In this document: one piece after another, positions 43,151-54,900 of the stretch
How positions within the stretch are numbered: position 1 is the stretch's first letter
How the letters are laid out: the number at the start of each line of letters is the position of its first letter
Assembly (NCBI RefSeq): GCF_000330505.1
Contig: NW_004443615.1
Coordinates: 235,866 to 299,865, forward strand
From: Entamoeba invadens IP1
Lineage: Eukaryota > Evosea > Mastigamoebida > Endamoebidae
Direction of reading: 5' to 3'
Length of the DNA stretch: 64,000 bases
Position numbers and translations under genes: made by a program
The notes under the pieces: generated by a model
Database searches by the model: none
Seen by the model: the letters and a program-made list of their open reading frames with translations, nothing else
Told to the model about the DNA's origin: nothing

Positions 43151-44215
43151 TTCTGATTCTTGAGAATTATTTTTGGTTTTTAATATTAAATCTATTATAT
43201 TACTATTTAATAACTAATGCATTTTTTATAGTTGATATTGGTTATTGTTATTAATTTATCATTTTTACTAGATTTATTTAACAGTTTTTGAAAGAAATAT
43301 ATAAAATGTTTTATTAAAACAATAAACGTGTCATCAGGTTAAGTATAGTAACTTTATTAATTTTTTTAAATATAATTTATTGGTTGTTTTATATTTATAA
43401 TACTATTTTTGAATTAATATAATATTAATACTAATATATTAATTAGTGAAACTATTTTTTATTTTAATTTTTTTATACTAATTTACTAAAAAAACAATCC
43501 AATATATATATTATGTGTGTTCGGCGACTTTTTGAGTCCCTTCAAAAGTCGCCGACTTCTTTTAGAACTAAATAACTATTAACTTTAATAAATTATACCA
43601 TATTCATTATTGTCTCAAAAATGTGTAAAAACACAATAGTTGTTATAATTTGTTATATTATAATCATATAAATATAATTTAAAAAATGATCTGGGAATAT
43701 ATAATTGGGACGGTATTGTTTCATTTCTTTTTATAATAATAATTATATTAAATTTATATGGTTTATTTTTTCAATTCCTTTTACATGATAAATGGTATTT
43801 TGAATAGTTATTTAACTAATTATTTAGGTCAGCGACTTTTAAGACCATAAAAAGCCAGCGATTTTCAAAGGGACTATAAAGTCGCCGAACAGCCATCAAT
43901 TAAAACAAAAACAAAATTAATTTTTTTCATTATCATTTAAAATCTAAATTAAATAATATAGTTTGTACAAACCATTATAAACTTATTAATTTTACTTAAT
44001 GCTTTATAAAATGAATCTTAAATTAATAAGTAGTTAATATAGTATTATATAATTAAAATTTAGTTACAAAATGTAGAATTACAATTATATAAAAATCGAC
44101 TACACTAATGATTTAACATATCATTAACTTAGTTAATTACAAATGTGTTAAATAAAACAAATAAATATAATATCATATATTATATAAAACCAACATATAT
44201 TTAAAAATAAATTAC
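43151..44215. other. AT-rich spacer with a foldback element
   Basis: No gene between eEF2 and the convergent uridine kinase. It contains the 374-bp inverted-repeat element listed separately; the rest is simple AT-rich sequence. Confidence 0.6.
43518..43891. mobile_element. 374-bp MITE/foldback element
   Basis: The ends are inverted repeats of about 40 bp starting TGTTCGGCGACTTT. The left end is 43518-43557 and the right arm is at about 43852-43891; the right side has an additional related block (CAGCGACTTTTAAGACC, about 43829-43845), so the arms are partly internally repeated. It is GC-richer than the flanks and has no coding capacity. No certain target duplication, so the family is unknown. 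Confidence 0.7.
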
Positions 44216-44989
44216 TCACTCGACATCACTAAGAGCGGATGTTTTAATATCCAAGTCATTCAATATTTCAGCAGAGCCTGATCTGACGACCTTTTCGAAA
44301 GAAGATCTTTTGATGAATTGGTCAATATATCGAGTCATCATTTTGATAACGGGGTATTGGTTAATCTTTTCATTATCGACTTCAAGTGCGTTGTTGCTAA
44401 TTTCACCCCAAGGGATGATGATATCAGCGACCTTTCGTTGTGGGAACACCCAGTCGTCGTATGCGGGTTTGACGAATTTTTTGTATTGATACAAAACACT
44501 TTCAAGTGTTCTTCCTCTCGAGTTCATGTCTCGAATAATTCTACGCCCAAGTCTGACATCGTCGTCAGTCTCGACAAAGATCTTGAGGTCAAACATACTG
44601 CACAAGTCAAATTTGTCTTGACTATAATATGAGTACAATCCTTCAAAGATGACGACATCCCCAATATCAAGTATCTTCACTTCTTTGGTTCGACTATGTG
44701 TTGTGAAGTCATAAGTTGGGATCTCCACTCTCTTTCGTCCTTTAATTCTCTTCAATGTTTTCATTATTAAAGCCCAGTCAAATGCATTTGGAGAGTCGAA
44801 GTTATACTCCGCTACATTTGCCTTCTCTTCCTCAGTCAAGTTCCTATAAAATGAGTCTTGACTGATCACTACTACTTTTTGGAAATTGGGGTTCGATGCA
44901 ATGACATTACAAAACGTCGTCTTACCAGACGCTGTCCCTCCACAGACAGCTATTAAGACAGGACAAGCCATACGTTGACTTTCACTCAT
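44216..44989 (-). CDS. Uridine kinase
   Basis: 257 aa. The P-loop is GGTASGKTTF (about residues 15-24). VVISQDSFYRNLT holds the catalytic Asp region, NFDSPNAFDW and PTYDFTTHSR the uridine-binding loops, and IFEGLYSYYS and DDDVRLGRRIIRDMNSRGR the lid. It phosphorylates uridine and cytidine in pyrimidine salvage, which matters in Entamoeba because the parasite lacks de novo nucleotide synthesis (known from the genus). The C-terminal 40 residues are charged and variable. Cytosolic, single exon. Confidence 0.93.
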   Translation of the reverse strand: MSESQRMACPVLIAVCGGTASGKTTFCNVIASNPNFQKVVVISQDSFYRNLTEEEKANVAEYNFDSPNAFDWALIMKTLKRIKGRKRVEIPTYDFTTHSRTKEVKILDIGDVVIFEGLYSYYSQDKFDLCSMFDLKIFVETDDDVRLGRRIIRDMNSRGRTLESVLYQYKKFVKPAYDDWVFPQRKVADIIIPWGEISNNALEVDNEKINQYPVIKMMTRYIDQFIKRSSFEKVVRSGSAEILNDLDIKTSALSDVE

Positions 44990-45350
44990 TTTGAAATTAT
45001 CTCATTTTTCTCACACCTTTTTATGTCCATTTTTACATACAAAACCCTTCTTATTTTCATCTCCATTTCTTTCAGATCTTCTTTTTAATGGTCCACCGTG
45101 GTATTATTTGTCCTTTTTCTGGTTCTTTCCTCTTTTGTGAATTATCTTACTCAAACTTATGCTCATTAAGAGTATTATTTATCTAAGATTTTTCGGACGT
45201 AATGATGAGTCTCTTTTTCTGGCATTTTAAGCTTTAATTTCTTTACTAGATGCTCCTCATCGCTCTTTTTAACATATAAATTACATAACACATGTGAAGA
45301 ATACCTTTGAATGAACAAAGAAAACAAAATCAAGTCGAGAAAGAAATCAC
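44990..45350. other. Spacer between two leftward genes
   Basis: Pyrimidine-rich on the plus strand, with no gene seen. It holds the upstream region of uridine kinase and the 3' flank of the IQGAP-like gene. Confidence 0.5.
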
Positions 45351-47702
45351 TTACTTTGATATGAGTTGGTTCATCATATAAATGGTCATACTCACATCCA
45401 GTTCGATTTGTGAATTGATGTCAAGCGATCTAACACCCTTTTCTCTTTTTTCAAGCAATTCCTCCAATTTCAAATCGACGTTTTCAGAAGCAATAGCAGG
45501 CAATTTGACTTGGACGTTGAAAACACCAGCCTCCTCCGATGAGATTATCACCTTCGTCATCTTCCTCATAGCCTTTGGAATGACTGAGTTCAGAATAACT
45601 CCCTTCTTGACAAGATCGTTGTATGAATACTCCTTTGGCTTGAACAATTTGCCTGCTGTGCCCTTCTTCCCCTTCTTCTGTTTGCCCTGGCAAATTCTCT
45701 GGACACACTGTTGGCAGTAGTCTTTGTATGCAGTTAAGACGTCTTGGGAGTCCTTCTGTTTCTTCAAAGCTTGTTTAATCGACAATTCAAGTCGAGTCAA
45801 TTCCTTCTGTTGCTGTTCTTTGATCTCAGCCCGATTCGAAATTTCAACGGCGACGTCCTTCAGGAACTGTTTGTAGCCGTCCTCTTTCGTCACAAGGCCT
45901 TTAGCTTCCAAAGCCTCTAAATTCTTCTTAGTATCTTCCAAGTTCTTCAAGACAGTCTCATTGTTCTTCTCTTTTGCAAGTCTCTCCGTCTCGCCCAACA
46001 CATCTTGGATGGTGTTAATGACCGTGTCGGAGTTTTTAATGAACTTGAAGAAGGAAATGATCATCGACTTGGTCTTGTTATACAAGACTTGTTCTTCATC
46101 TTCAGAAGACTGACGGACGTGTTTTGAAATTGTCAAAGTCAACGAAACGTCCTTCCCCTCATACAATTGGACATCCTTCAAATCAGCCAAAATCTCTCTT
46201 AAAGGATCGTCTTTGCTCGCAGCAAGATCGTCAACGTGATCAACCAACTCTTGATGGAACATCTTTAACTGAGCAAGCGACATGACAACGACTGGTCTCA
46301 TATCCTGGACCATGGTCATATACTTATCAATCTGTAATTTGACCTCAGGGGGGTCGACATCAGTGAAGTCCAAAAGGAATTGTTTGACTGCTCCGCATCT
46401 TTCATTGATCCAAGCGTTCATTGGTAAGTTCCACAAGTTCGCCTCTGTATTTGGGAACGGTTCTTGTTGTTGGAACAGCTGTTGGAAGATCTTATTGATC
46501 ATCAAAATGTTTTGAATTTGGTCATAGGACTGTCCCGTCTCTGTCGCGGTGATATATTGTCCTACAAATCTATAGTACATGAAGTACCCAGTGTATTTCA
46601 GTAACTCGGAATCTGGAGTAGATGGGTTAGCTTGGACAGATCCTTCATTAATGACTTTACATAAGTATCTCAGACCATATGGATATTGATTAATGCTCGA
46701 TATAATAGTATCATAGAAGATATTACAAGCCTCTTTCAATGAAGTGACTCTCTCTTCTATCTTTTTCTTTAATTCAGGCTCTTCAGAGATTTTTTCAACA
46801 GGGAGATTACGAAGTGGAGAGACTCCACCCGTCGCCTGTTCCTTTTCATTAATATAATCATCAAGAATCTTCTTCCCATTCAATTCAAGCTTTCTATACG
46901 CTGGGAACTCCTTATTGAACTTCTGCATGCATGGCGCAAAAGTTGTCTGTAAGAACTCGACACCTTCTTTTCTTCTCGCATAAGCAATCATCATCTGTGG
47001 GACGACTCCCTGGTTCTGAATTTGCGTGAAGAGAGGAACCATCAAACTCAATTGTTGCTCCATAGCCGTTCTCATGACTTTCAAGATCAAATAGTCTTCT
47101 CGTGTTGTCTTCCCTTCCATGAAAAGGTTCAGAATAATACAATTCAACATTTCTTTAATATCAGATTCAGACTGGACTAAAGAGTTGATAAGTCGAGCTA
47201 AGTACACCGGTTCGGTTTGTAACAAGTGGAACAAATTTCCATATAACTCCTTCTTCTCTTGAGTCAAGACAATGGTCGATGTGGTATCTTCATCAAGGCC
47301 TTTCTTCTTTTTCTTCTTCTCTTTGGTCATCACCGCACCGGCATTTTGAACTAACAAAGTAATTCGCATTTCAACTTCATTGATCTCTCGCTCTAAGTCG
47401 GAATTCTTCATAATCTCACTCATCAAAGAACGACGTAACTCAGTGATCTTCAAAATGAAATCTTCGTCATCTTCTTCACTTTGATTCTTTAACAAGTCCG
47501 AGATTTCTTTGGCGGAAAGATTACCCCGTTTGATACGTTCTTGATACATCTTTTGTTCAATAATCTTCTTTAAGAGGATTTTTGAACGAAGAATCATTAA
47601 AAGAGTCCCCTCATAATCTTCGGAAGCTCGGTCAAACTGAGTCTTATTACCAGCGGTAATATCCACTCGAGATAGTGACATGCTATTCTTCTTTTCTGAC
47701 AT
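45351..47702 (-). CDS. IQGAP-related protein (RasGAP fold plus RasGAP C-terminal domain)
   Basis: 783 aa, single exon. Residues about 160-470 form the RasGAP-related fold (ARLINSLVQSESDIKEMLNCIILNLF, LKVMRTAMEQQL, CNIFYDTIISSINQYPYGLRYLCKVI, YRFVGQYITATE). Residues about 540-760 form the conserved C-terminal domain of IQGAPs (LKDVQLYEG..., KEYSYNDLVKKGVILNSVIP). There is no calponin-homology domain and no IQ motif, as in the short IQGAP-like DGAP1/GAPA proteins of Dictyostelium. Such proteins bind Rac/Cdc42-GTP and organise cortical actin rather than acting as GAPs. A run of Lys (KKKKKKK) and an N-terminal coiled coil precede the fold. Confidence 0.85.
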   Translation of the reverse strand: MSEKKNSMSLSRVDITAGNKTQFDRASEDYEGTLLMILRSKILLKKIIEQKMYQERIKRGNLSAKEISDLLKNQSEEDDEDFILKITELRRSLMSEIMKNSDLEREINEVEMRITLLVQNAGAVMTKEKKKKKKGLDEDTTSTIVLTQEKKELYGNLFHLLQTEPVYLARLINSLVQSESDIKEMLNCIILNLFMEGKTTREDYLILKVMRTAMEQQLSLMVPLFTQIQNQGVVPQMMIAYARRKEGVEFLQTTFAPCMQKFNKEFPAYRKLELNGKKILDDYINEKEQATGGVSPLRNLPVEKISEEPELKKKIEERVTSLKEACNIFYDTIISSINQYPYGLRYLCKVINEGSVQANPSTPDSELLKYTGYFMYYRFVGQYITATETGQSYDQIQNILMINKIFQQLFQQQEPFPNTEANLWNLPMNAWINERCGAVKQFLLDFTDVDPPEVKLQIDKYMTMVQDMRPVVVMSLAQLKMFHQELVDHVDDLAASKDDPLREILADLKDVQLYEGKDVSLTLTISKHVRQSSEDEEQVLYNKTKSMIISFFKFIKNSDTVINTIQDVLGETERLAKEKNNETVLKNLEDTKKNLEALEAKGLVTKEDGYKQFLKDVAVEISNRAEIKEQQQKELTRLELSIKQALKKQKDSQDVLTAYKDYCQQCVQRICQGKQKKGKKGTAGKLFKPKEYSYNDLVKKGVILNSVIPKAMRKMTKVIISSEEAGVFNVQVKLPAIASENVDLKLEELLEKREKGVRSLDINSQIELDVSMTIYMMNQLISK

Positions 47703-49102
47703 ACAAATCTACTTCTCAGTTCTCTCTCATTTCTTTTTGTACTCACGATCTCACTACTCCTTATTTCAAGTTCATTCTTCTCAAGTGGTTTTTTTGAATT
47801 AACTAATGTTAATTAAAATTGTGTCGCAATTATAGTATTTTTTATAATAAAATATTAACTTTGTTTTTAAATGCTAAATTTAGTGGGATTTTTTTGAGGC
47901 TGTTTTTAGATTTTGATTGTCGGTCAAGTCTAATCTCATTATAATTTTGGTGTTTTGGATATTTACAAGTTGCGTATTATTGGTTTAAAAAATATTACCA
48001 TAAGTACTATTTTGCAGAACACAAGAAAAAATGTTAAAAATAACATTTACAATATTATTAGATTTTTACTATAAAATTTAAGAAGTTATATATGGGAAAT
48101 TTTTTTTTTGATTGAGTTAAGTTAGCATAACTTTTTTAATAGTTTTAATTATTTAAATAAATTATTTTTTTGAAGTAAATACTATGTTTGGGTTGTTATT
48201 TTTTTATTTTCTCTAATATTTAATGTAAAGTATAAATTAAATTTAACACCATAGCTAACTAAATGGTTTTGGTGAACCATATTTTATAATAAAAAAAACA
48301 ATTAAATGGAATTGTAAATTAAAACTTTGATAAACCATATTTCCATATTAAATGAAATATAAATTTTATTTACTATCAAATATTTATAAAGTCCATTTAG
48401 AAAACACAAACAATGTTCACTTTAACGCGTTTTTCATTTAAAAACAATTCAAGTACGTCACGTATATCACCCTTGTGAATTTAATTAATTCAAAGAAACC
48501 TTGAAAATGATTTGATATTTAAAAACACACACTATAATGTCTATCTAAATAGTCTTAAATATTCATTCTACTCTTTTTTTGTTCATTAAATAATTAAATA
48601 ATTAAATAATTAAATAATTAAATAATTAAATAATTAAATAATTAAATAATTAATTTTTTTATTAAAAAAACAAATAAAAATATGGCTCTTCTTACAAATA
48701 ATATGGTTCATCTTATCCATCAATAACTTTTTTCACTGACTCTAGTTTTTTGAAATTTTAATTATTAATTAAAATATTTCAATTGAATTTTTACCATATT
48801 TATTATAATTAAAATACCATATTTTTATTAAAAATATAATATAAATTAATTATATTAATAAAACTATTTAATGTTCTAAACAAAAAATCGTTTTATTTTT
48901 TTTCGAAAAAGGTACACTTTTTTGAACCTTATCATTTCCAAAAAGTGGACCAGTATACTTATTTTTTTAACTAACAAATAACAATAATAAAACTATAAAA
49001 TATAGTAAATAATATATGAAAATTTTCTGCTCAAGAGATGATTACTTTTTCGAAGTGAGATTGAAATGCGAAAAGGAACTGAATGAACTTTGATACTTCA
49101 AA
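47703..49102. other. AT-rich intergenic region with tandem repeat
   Basis: Divergent gene pair with a 1.4-kb spacer. It contains the 8-bp tandem repeat at 48586-48653 and an imperfect inverted pair near 48908-48955 (AAAAAGGTACAC and AAAAAGTGGACC). No coding sequence seen. Confidence 0.55.
48586..48653 (+). repeat. 8-bp tandem repeat (TTAAATAA)n
   Basis: About 8.5 perfect copies of TTAAATAA in a row, followed by a T-run. Simple repeat, likely length-variable. Confidence 0.95.
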
Positions 49103-49846
49103 TTGTCAAATATGTCGATTGTCTCATTAGTACCGAATTTTGGAACAATCCGCACACATAAGGAGGGAGCTGAGAATGCAAAGTCATTTAGAATTTACTT
49201 TGAACAAGACGGAAAGAAGATTTCCCCCTGGCATAAGCTTCCCGCTTTTGTTGATAAGAACACGGTGAATATGGTTTGTGAGATCCCAAGAGGTACTAAT
49301 GCCAAGATGGAGATCAATACCACGACACGATTCAATCCCATCAAACAAGACTTGAACAAAGATGGTTCTCTTCGATTTTTGAAGCACGGGAATGTCTTAA
49401 ACCACTACGGTGCCATTCCACAGACTTGGGAAGATTTGTTTGAGAAAGACTCGATCGTTGGTATTCCGGGTGACAACGATCCTGTAGATATCATCGACAT
49501 CTCTTCTATCAAAGCAGCGCGTGGAGAAGTCACTCAAATCAAACCAATCTGTGCTTTGGCTTTATTGGATGGCGGAGAGACCGATTGGAAGGTCATTGGT
49601 ATTAACGTCAAAGACCCGAACGCCATGATCATCAACTCCGCTAAAGACGTCGAGAAGATCGTTGATGAGGTCAGAGAGTGGTATAGAGTATATAAGGTTG
49701 CTGAAGGGAAGAAACTGAATAAGTACGCGTATGGCGGAAAGGCTTTTGGACAAAGGGAGACTATGGACGTGATCAACGAGTCCCACTTGCAATACAGAAA
49801 ACTCAAGATGACTCAGAAAAAGCTTGCAAAGTTGGCGCTTGACTAA
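49103..49846 (+). CDS. Inorganic pyrophosphatase, family I
   Basis: 247 aa. VCEIPRGTNAKMEINTTTRFNPIKQD, YGAIPQTWED, the metal-binding motif PGDNDPVDIIDI (about residues 122-133) and the C-terminal WYRVYKVAEGKKLNKYAYGGKAF are all characteristic of soluble family I enzymes. It hydrolyses PPi to two phosphates and drives biosynthetic reactions forward. All metal-binding Asp residues are present. In Entamoeba PPi is also a glycolytic phosphoryl donor (known), so this enzyme competes for the same pool. The ATG at 49103 gives MSNMSIVSLVPNFG. GAACTGAATGAAC lies 25 bp upstream and may be a GAAC promoter element. Confidence 0.95.
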   Translation: MSNMSIVSLVPNFGTIRTHKEGAENAKSFRIYFEQDGKKISPWHKLPAFVDKNTVNMVCEIPRGTNAKMEINTTTRFNPIKQDLNKDGSLRFLKHGNVLNHYGAIPQTWEDLFEKDSIVGIPGDNDPVDIIDISSIKAARGEVTQIKPICALALLDGGETDWKVIGINVKDPNAMIINSAKDVEKIVDEVREWYRVYKVAEGKKLNKYAYGGKAFGQRETMDVINESHLQYRKLKMTQKKLAKLALD

Positions 49847-50148
49847 TAACATTTTTAGTTAACAATTATTATTCTTTTTAATTCATTAATTAGTAAAATA
49901 ATTAGTTAAATTGCTATATTTTAACTATCATTAATAATTCAAAAGATACTTTGTTGTTTAATTCATTTTATTATAAATTGGTTCTCGTATGAATTTTGGT
50001 GGAATAAATAGTATATAAGAGACAGGAAAAAAAGGAAGACAAACACAAGAAATAGTGGGAATTATTAAAAAAGAAATTCAAAGCCACACTATAGTAAAAA
50101 GAATTATACCAAAGTTACAATGAACTTGAAAAAGTTATAGGGAGATCC
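49847..50148 (+). promoter_or_regulatory. PP2A-A upstream region with TATA box and a mini upstream ORF
   Basis: TATA-like GTATATAAGAG lies at 50011-50021. An ATG at 50120 begins a six-codon frame (MNLKKL) ending at TAG 50138-50140, eight bases before the PP2A-A ATG at 50149. If the transcript starts near the TATA box, the leader is over 100 nt, long for the genus, and the mini frame lies within it. Confidence 0.45.
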
Positions 50149-51798
50149 ATGCAGGAAATCACACTGGAAACATTTCTCGACAACCTTCGAAGTGAAGATA
50201 TAGAGAAGAGAATGGAGTCACTCACATACCTCCCGGTACTGTTGCCCGAGTTGGATATATCGACTGTGAAAATGGTATTAGTCAATTTGGAACATTCACT
50301 GTACGAAGAGGAGGAACTTGATCTCTTCGCGTCAGACCAGTTAACTCAATTCGCACAGATCTTGGGACAAAATGAAATCCAGGCCCTCTTCCCGTTTTAT
50401 AACGTATTGTTGGGAGCATCGGAACTGAACATCAGAGAGAAGGCAACGACTTCCTTTGGAGAGATGGTGATGATGTACCCCACATATGACTATATGCCAT
50501 TTATCAAAGACTTGTGTAATGTGTCCATATACGGAAAGATATCGGCAGTCAAATTGATCGCACTTGTTCCTGAGTCGAAAGAGTCATTTAGTATATTAAA
50601 GACACTCTCGACAGAGAAATTTCCACCCATCAGAAAGGCGATGTCCGTCTGTGTGGAAAAGCTTCATAACTTCCCCAAAGAAATCATCGACGTTCTTTTT
50701 AAAGACCCCATCGACTCTGTTAGAGTAGGGTTTGCAAGATGCTTACCACTTCTTTGCAGAAAGGAAGAAAACAAGTCGTATTTCATGACACTTGCAAAGG
50801 ACGTCTGTTGGCATGTGCGATACGTGTGCGCGGTGAATATCGGGAAATGCTGTGACGCGTTCCCGGGTGACGCGTTAAGTGATGATATTCAAGAGATCAC
50901 TTTTGCATTGTTGAACGACGAAGACGACCAAGTGAGAGCTATGGCCGCAAGTCATATTGCGGATATCACGAAGAAGATCCCGCCTGAAATTATTATTAAT
51001 AAAATATTACCCCTGGCTAATAAATTGGCAGAAGACCCTGTTGTTGATGTTAGATCGTCACTTGCCGAAGCTATCACACAATTGGCGCCACAGATTGGTA
51101 AAGCGAACTGTCAAAAGTACTTGTTTAAGACGATTGACATGTGTTTGCAGGATGAGAAGACGGAAGTACAACTCAAAATTATCACAACACTCGACTATTT
51201 GAATCATGTGATGGTGTTGTCCCAGTTATCACAAAAAGTCCTTCAGACTGTGATGAGGTTGGTTAATGACCAAAACTGGAGATGCAGATTACAAACGATC
51301 GAATTAATACCAGACTTGTTACTTCAGTTGCAAGAATGTCATTTTGAGTTGATCAAAGTCAGTGTCTCAGTGCTGACAGATAAGGTGTATGCTATTCGAA
51401 TCAAGGCTATTGAAAATATTAAGAAGCTTTTAACTTCATTTGGGATAGAGTGGGTTAAGAGTAAGATCCTTCCATCAGTCATTTCATTGGCGAATTCCCC
51501 ACTCTATTTACATCGTACCATTTGTCTGAACTGCATATCACAAATCATACCATCACTGTCTGTGGAGACAATCACTACTATTGTCATTCCAATCACTTTG
51601 AAACTGCTCTCAGACAAAGTCCCGAATGTCAGATTTAATGCAATTAAGACGTTTGTTGTCTGCTTACCACTTGTCACTCCAAATGTTATACAAACAAGAA
51701 TTAAACCTGCACTTGTGGCGTGCAAGACGGATAAAGACCCAGATGTTGTTTTAGAGGTTGGCAAGGCACTCGATGGAGTTAATCAATTCTTATGTTGA
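50149..51798 (+). CDS. Protein phosphatase 2A scaffold subunit A (PR65, HEAT repeats)
   Basis: 549 aa, somewhat shorter than the usual 580-590. It is made throughout of HEAT repeats of about 39 residues (for example SVRVGFARCLPLLCR, HVRYVCAVNIGKCC, QVRAMAASHIADITKKIPPE, DVRSSLAEAITQLAPQIG, WRCRLQTIELIPDLLLQ, VYAIRIKAIENIKKL, NVRFNAIKTFVVCLP). The DDQVRAMAA/DVRSSLAEA/WRCR order is diagnostic for PR65. It holds catalytic and regulatory B subunits together in the PP2A holoenzyme. The C-terminal repeat that binds the catalytic subunit is present. Confidence 0.92.
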   Translation: MQEITLETFLDNLRSEDIEKRMESLTYLPVLLPELDISTVKMVLVNLEHSLYEEEELDLFASDQLTQFAQILGQNEIQALFPFYNVLLGASELNIREKATTSFGEMVMMYPTYDYMPFIKDLCNVSIYGKISAVKLIALVPESKESFSILKTLSTEKFPPIRKAMSVCVEKLHNFPKEIIDVLFKDPIDSVRVGFARCLPLLCRKEENKSYFMTLAKDVCWHVRYVCAVNIGKCCDAFPGDALSDDIQEITFALLNDEDDQVRAMAASHIADITKKIPPEIIINKILPLANKLAEDPVVDVRSSLAEAITQLAPQIGKANCQKYLFKTIDMCLQDEKTEVQLKIITTLDYLNHVMVLSQLSQKVLQTVMRLVNDQNWRCRLQTIELIPDLLLQLQECHFELIKVSVSVLTDKVYAIRIKAIENIKKLLTSFGIEWVKSKILPSVISLANSPLYLHRTICLNCISQIIPSLSVETITTIVIPITLKLLSDKVPNVRFNAIKTFVVCLPLVTPNVIQTRIKPALVACKTDKDPDVVLEVGKALDGVNQFLC

Positions 51799-51943
51799 GC
51801 TTTGTTATTGAACTGTATTATTTATATAGAGATTCTTGTTCGAAGTTTTAAAATACTATTATATATTATATTGTATTAGATAAAAATAATAATTATAATA
51901 AATTATTAATTATGTGAGTTAAATAAATGTGAAGCGAAATAAA

Positions 51944-54900
51944 TTAATCAAACATTTCTTGGAGATGTTCCTTCTTCTTCTGAATCAAGTCGTCGATAAT
52001 ATCAGAGTTAATACCCGCGTCGAGTTCGGGGTATTTCAAGTGTTCGAAAGTCGAGACTTCAGTAACTATCGATGAGAAATTTGGTCTGTCATGGGGGACT
52101 TGAGCCCAACACTTCACTATCAAATTCTTCCATTCGACAGGGATTGTATTGTCTAAAGGTAATCGCTTGCCATCCTTCACGAAGTTCTGTATCTCAAAGA
52201 GGGATTTGAAATCGGCATAAGGCTCTGTAGCATAGAAAAGCTCCCAAGCTGTCATTGCGAAGGAATATACATCATTTGGACAGTCATAGATGTCTTCGAA
52301 CGATTCTGGAGCAATATAAGTGGGCGTACCCAACCCTTTGTCTCTATTCAATTTCTGAACAAATCTGGAAGTACCGAAGTCGGTGATCTTCACGCAACAG
52401 GCGGAGTCGGCATATAAAGAATTGACTAACAAATTGTCTGGCTTTAAATCCAAATGCAAAATCGAATTGTTGTGAAGGAAATTCATTCCTCTTGCGATGT
52501 CATATAAAATCTTGTTCTTCAGAGAGAAGGAAAGGACGACGTTGTAATCATTTCCTTTTCGGATGTAATTTTCTAAAGACCCAAGTTCGAAGAAAACGGT
52601 GACCATGGAGACTTGTGGAATGTATGTGATCGACCCGACATAATTCACAATGAAGGGATTACGCAATTTACTCAGTAAATTGCATTCTCGAACAACATCT
52701 TGTTTCAATTCTTCAGTCTCCTCATTAGTTAAACTCTCCCAATGGAACTGTTTGACTGCTACATATGTCCCACGGTATCGACCCAAATACACTTTACCCA
52801 TCGCACCTTCACCAATGGGACGTTCAATCAAATCGATCTCGTCCAAGTCCAAATTGATTGAATTAATAGCGTCGGTGTCTATAATTAAAGAACCGTGGTA
52901 CTTATTTCGAACGTCACGCATCAATGTGTCCATCTCCATCTTACACTGCTCATCCCATTCGTTGAACGTCTTGTCAAATAACAAGTCTGAAATGCTCTTC
53001 AACACCTCACGCTTTTTGGAAAGATACACACTGAAGTGTATCTTTAATCCCAACATCTTTGTTGTACAGAACACCGTCATGTATATCACAAAAATTTTTA
53101 AACGATGGGGATGGATGACATAGACTTGTGGATCGAAGTGAAAGACGTACTTGGGTATATCAGGCGCATGGAATACCACTAACATGTAACACGATGAATT
53201 GTTTGAGATCATAAACTTCTCAAATCGCGTTTCATTGATATCAACCAAAGAGTCTTCCGTCCCGAAATTCAGTTTGGAATGGCTGACAACTATTTTCATC
53301 TTGTTGTTAACTGGATTTGGGTCGACAAGGGCGGACGTTGAGTCGATTGTTTTCAAGCTCGTTGATTGTGTGATGTCAAAGTAATAGAATGGTTGTTGTT
53401 GTCTGAATATCGATAAGTCGATGTGCTTTGCTTTAATCAATTTCATCACTAAAATGATGGCAACGACGATGATAACAACAAAGATAAAAATGACACCTAA
53501 CACTATAACGATAATAGCCCATGTAGGCACTTCATTCGTGCTCTTGCATCCATTCAACCCATTACTCTTCATTTCATACGATGAACAAGAACAATTATCT
53601 AAACAATTCACACCCCCATCACAGATTTCATCACCTTCAACTAAACCATTCCCACAAGTCTTTAAAATACATCCTTTATTTGGAACACCAAAAGTGCGGT
53701 ATTTGTATCCTTCTGCACACTCACAATTCGTTTCACAGTGCGCACTTCCTTTTAAACACTCTAATGATTTGTCAGTGTCAATGTTATTCAAACAAGTCAA
53801 TTTGACACATGAGTTATTGACCACCTGATATCCATCGTCACACTCACAATCAATGTCACAATGCGATTCGCCATATCTGCATAACAGTTTTTGATCGCCA
53901 TATTTCGCGTTGAACTCGCGTGTAGTGGTATTATAACAAATGTCCATACACGCTCTTCCATATTTATTGTCTTTACACAAACACCCACCAAGTCGATGAC
54001 TACAGACACCAGCTCCAATGTCACTGTTACAATCATTGGGACACACAACAGTCACTTTAACAACGTCGTCTTCTTCTTCGTCATCCGTTAAATATGAAAA
54101 AGTGATTTCTTGATAATTCATACCGTTGTATTTCCCATCCGCTTCTTTCGACTTGTTGTATTGAATCAAAAACGAGATCCCTTGGTCTATGCCTTGCTTC
54201 TCAAGAGCACCTTCATTCATCCCTCCAAATAATTGTAAACATCGACGCCTTTTCACAACTTCGCCATTCACTTCTTCAGTCACTTCATCATATGACTGGA
54301 CATACCGCAGTTTACTCCCAATGGACTTGGCAAGGAGACTAACCCCTTCAATCAGTTGCGATTTGAACGAGACGGTTTTCATCACTTTCTGTGGTAAGCA
54401 GACCGGATGTTCGTAATTGCCGCCGTTTTTCATCGGGACGCCCAAGTACAAATCGCCTTTGGTCTGATTAAGTAACTCGATGTTCCGAGCATAGAAGAAT
54501 ATGAGTGGGTCGAAGACCGGTTCTGTTATAATTAACACTCCAACACCAAATTTGGTTGCTTCAAACTTCTTCTCTGTGGCTAAGAAGAGTCGGTAATGTT
54601 TAGTTTTCTTGCCGATCCAATTACAGTTCATAATCGAGTCGATGGTCTCTGCAGTGGCTACACATTCATCCGTCGCGACTGTGGGGTCCGAGTCCGATAA
54701 CTCTATAACAGTGCAATGGTACTCTCCAACCGTCCAATTCAGTTTTGTTTGGAACGAATACTCTTTGTCGTCGGTTGGTGAATGAATTGGAACATCAAAG
54801 TATATGCCATAAGTGTATGGACTCCGATAGACCATTTTCTGTTTACAGGGTCGGTGATAGAGTTGTTCGAATGCGGCAGTAAAGACGACGGGAGTGCCAT

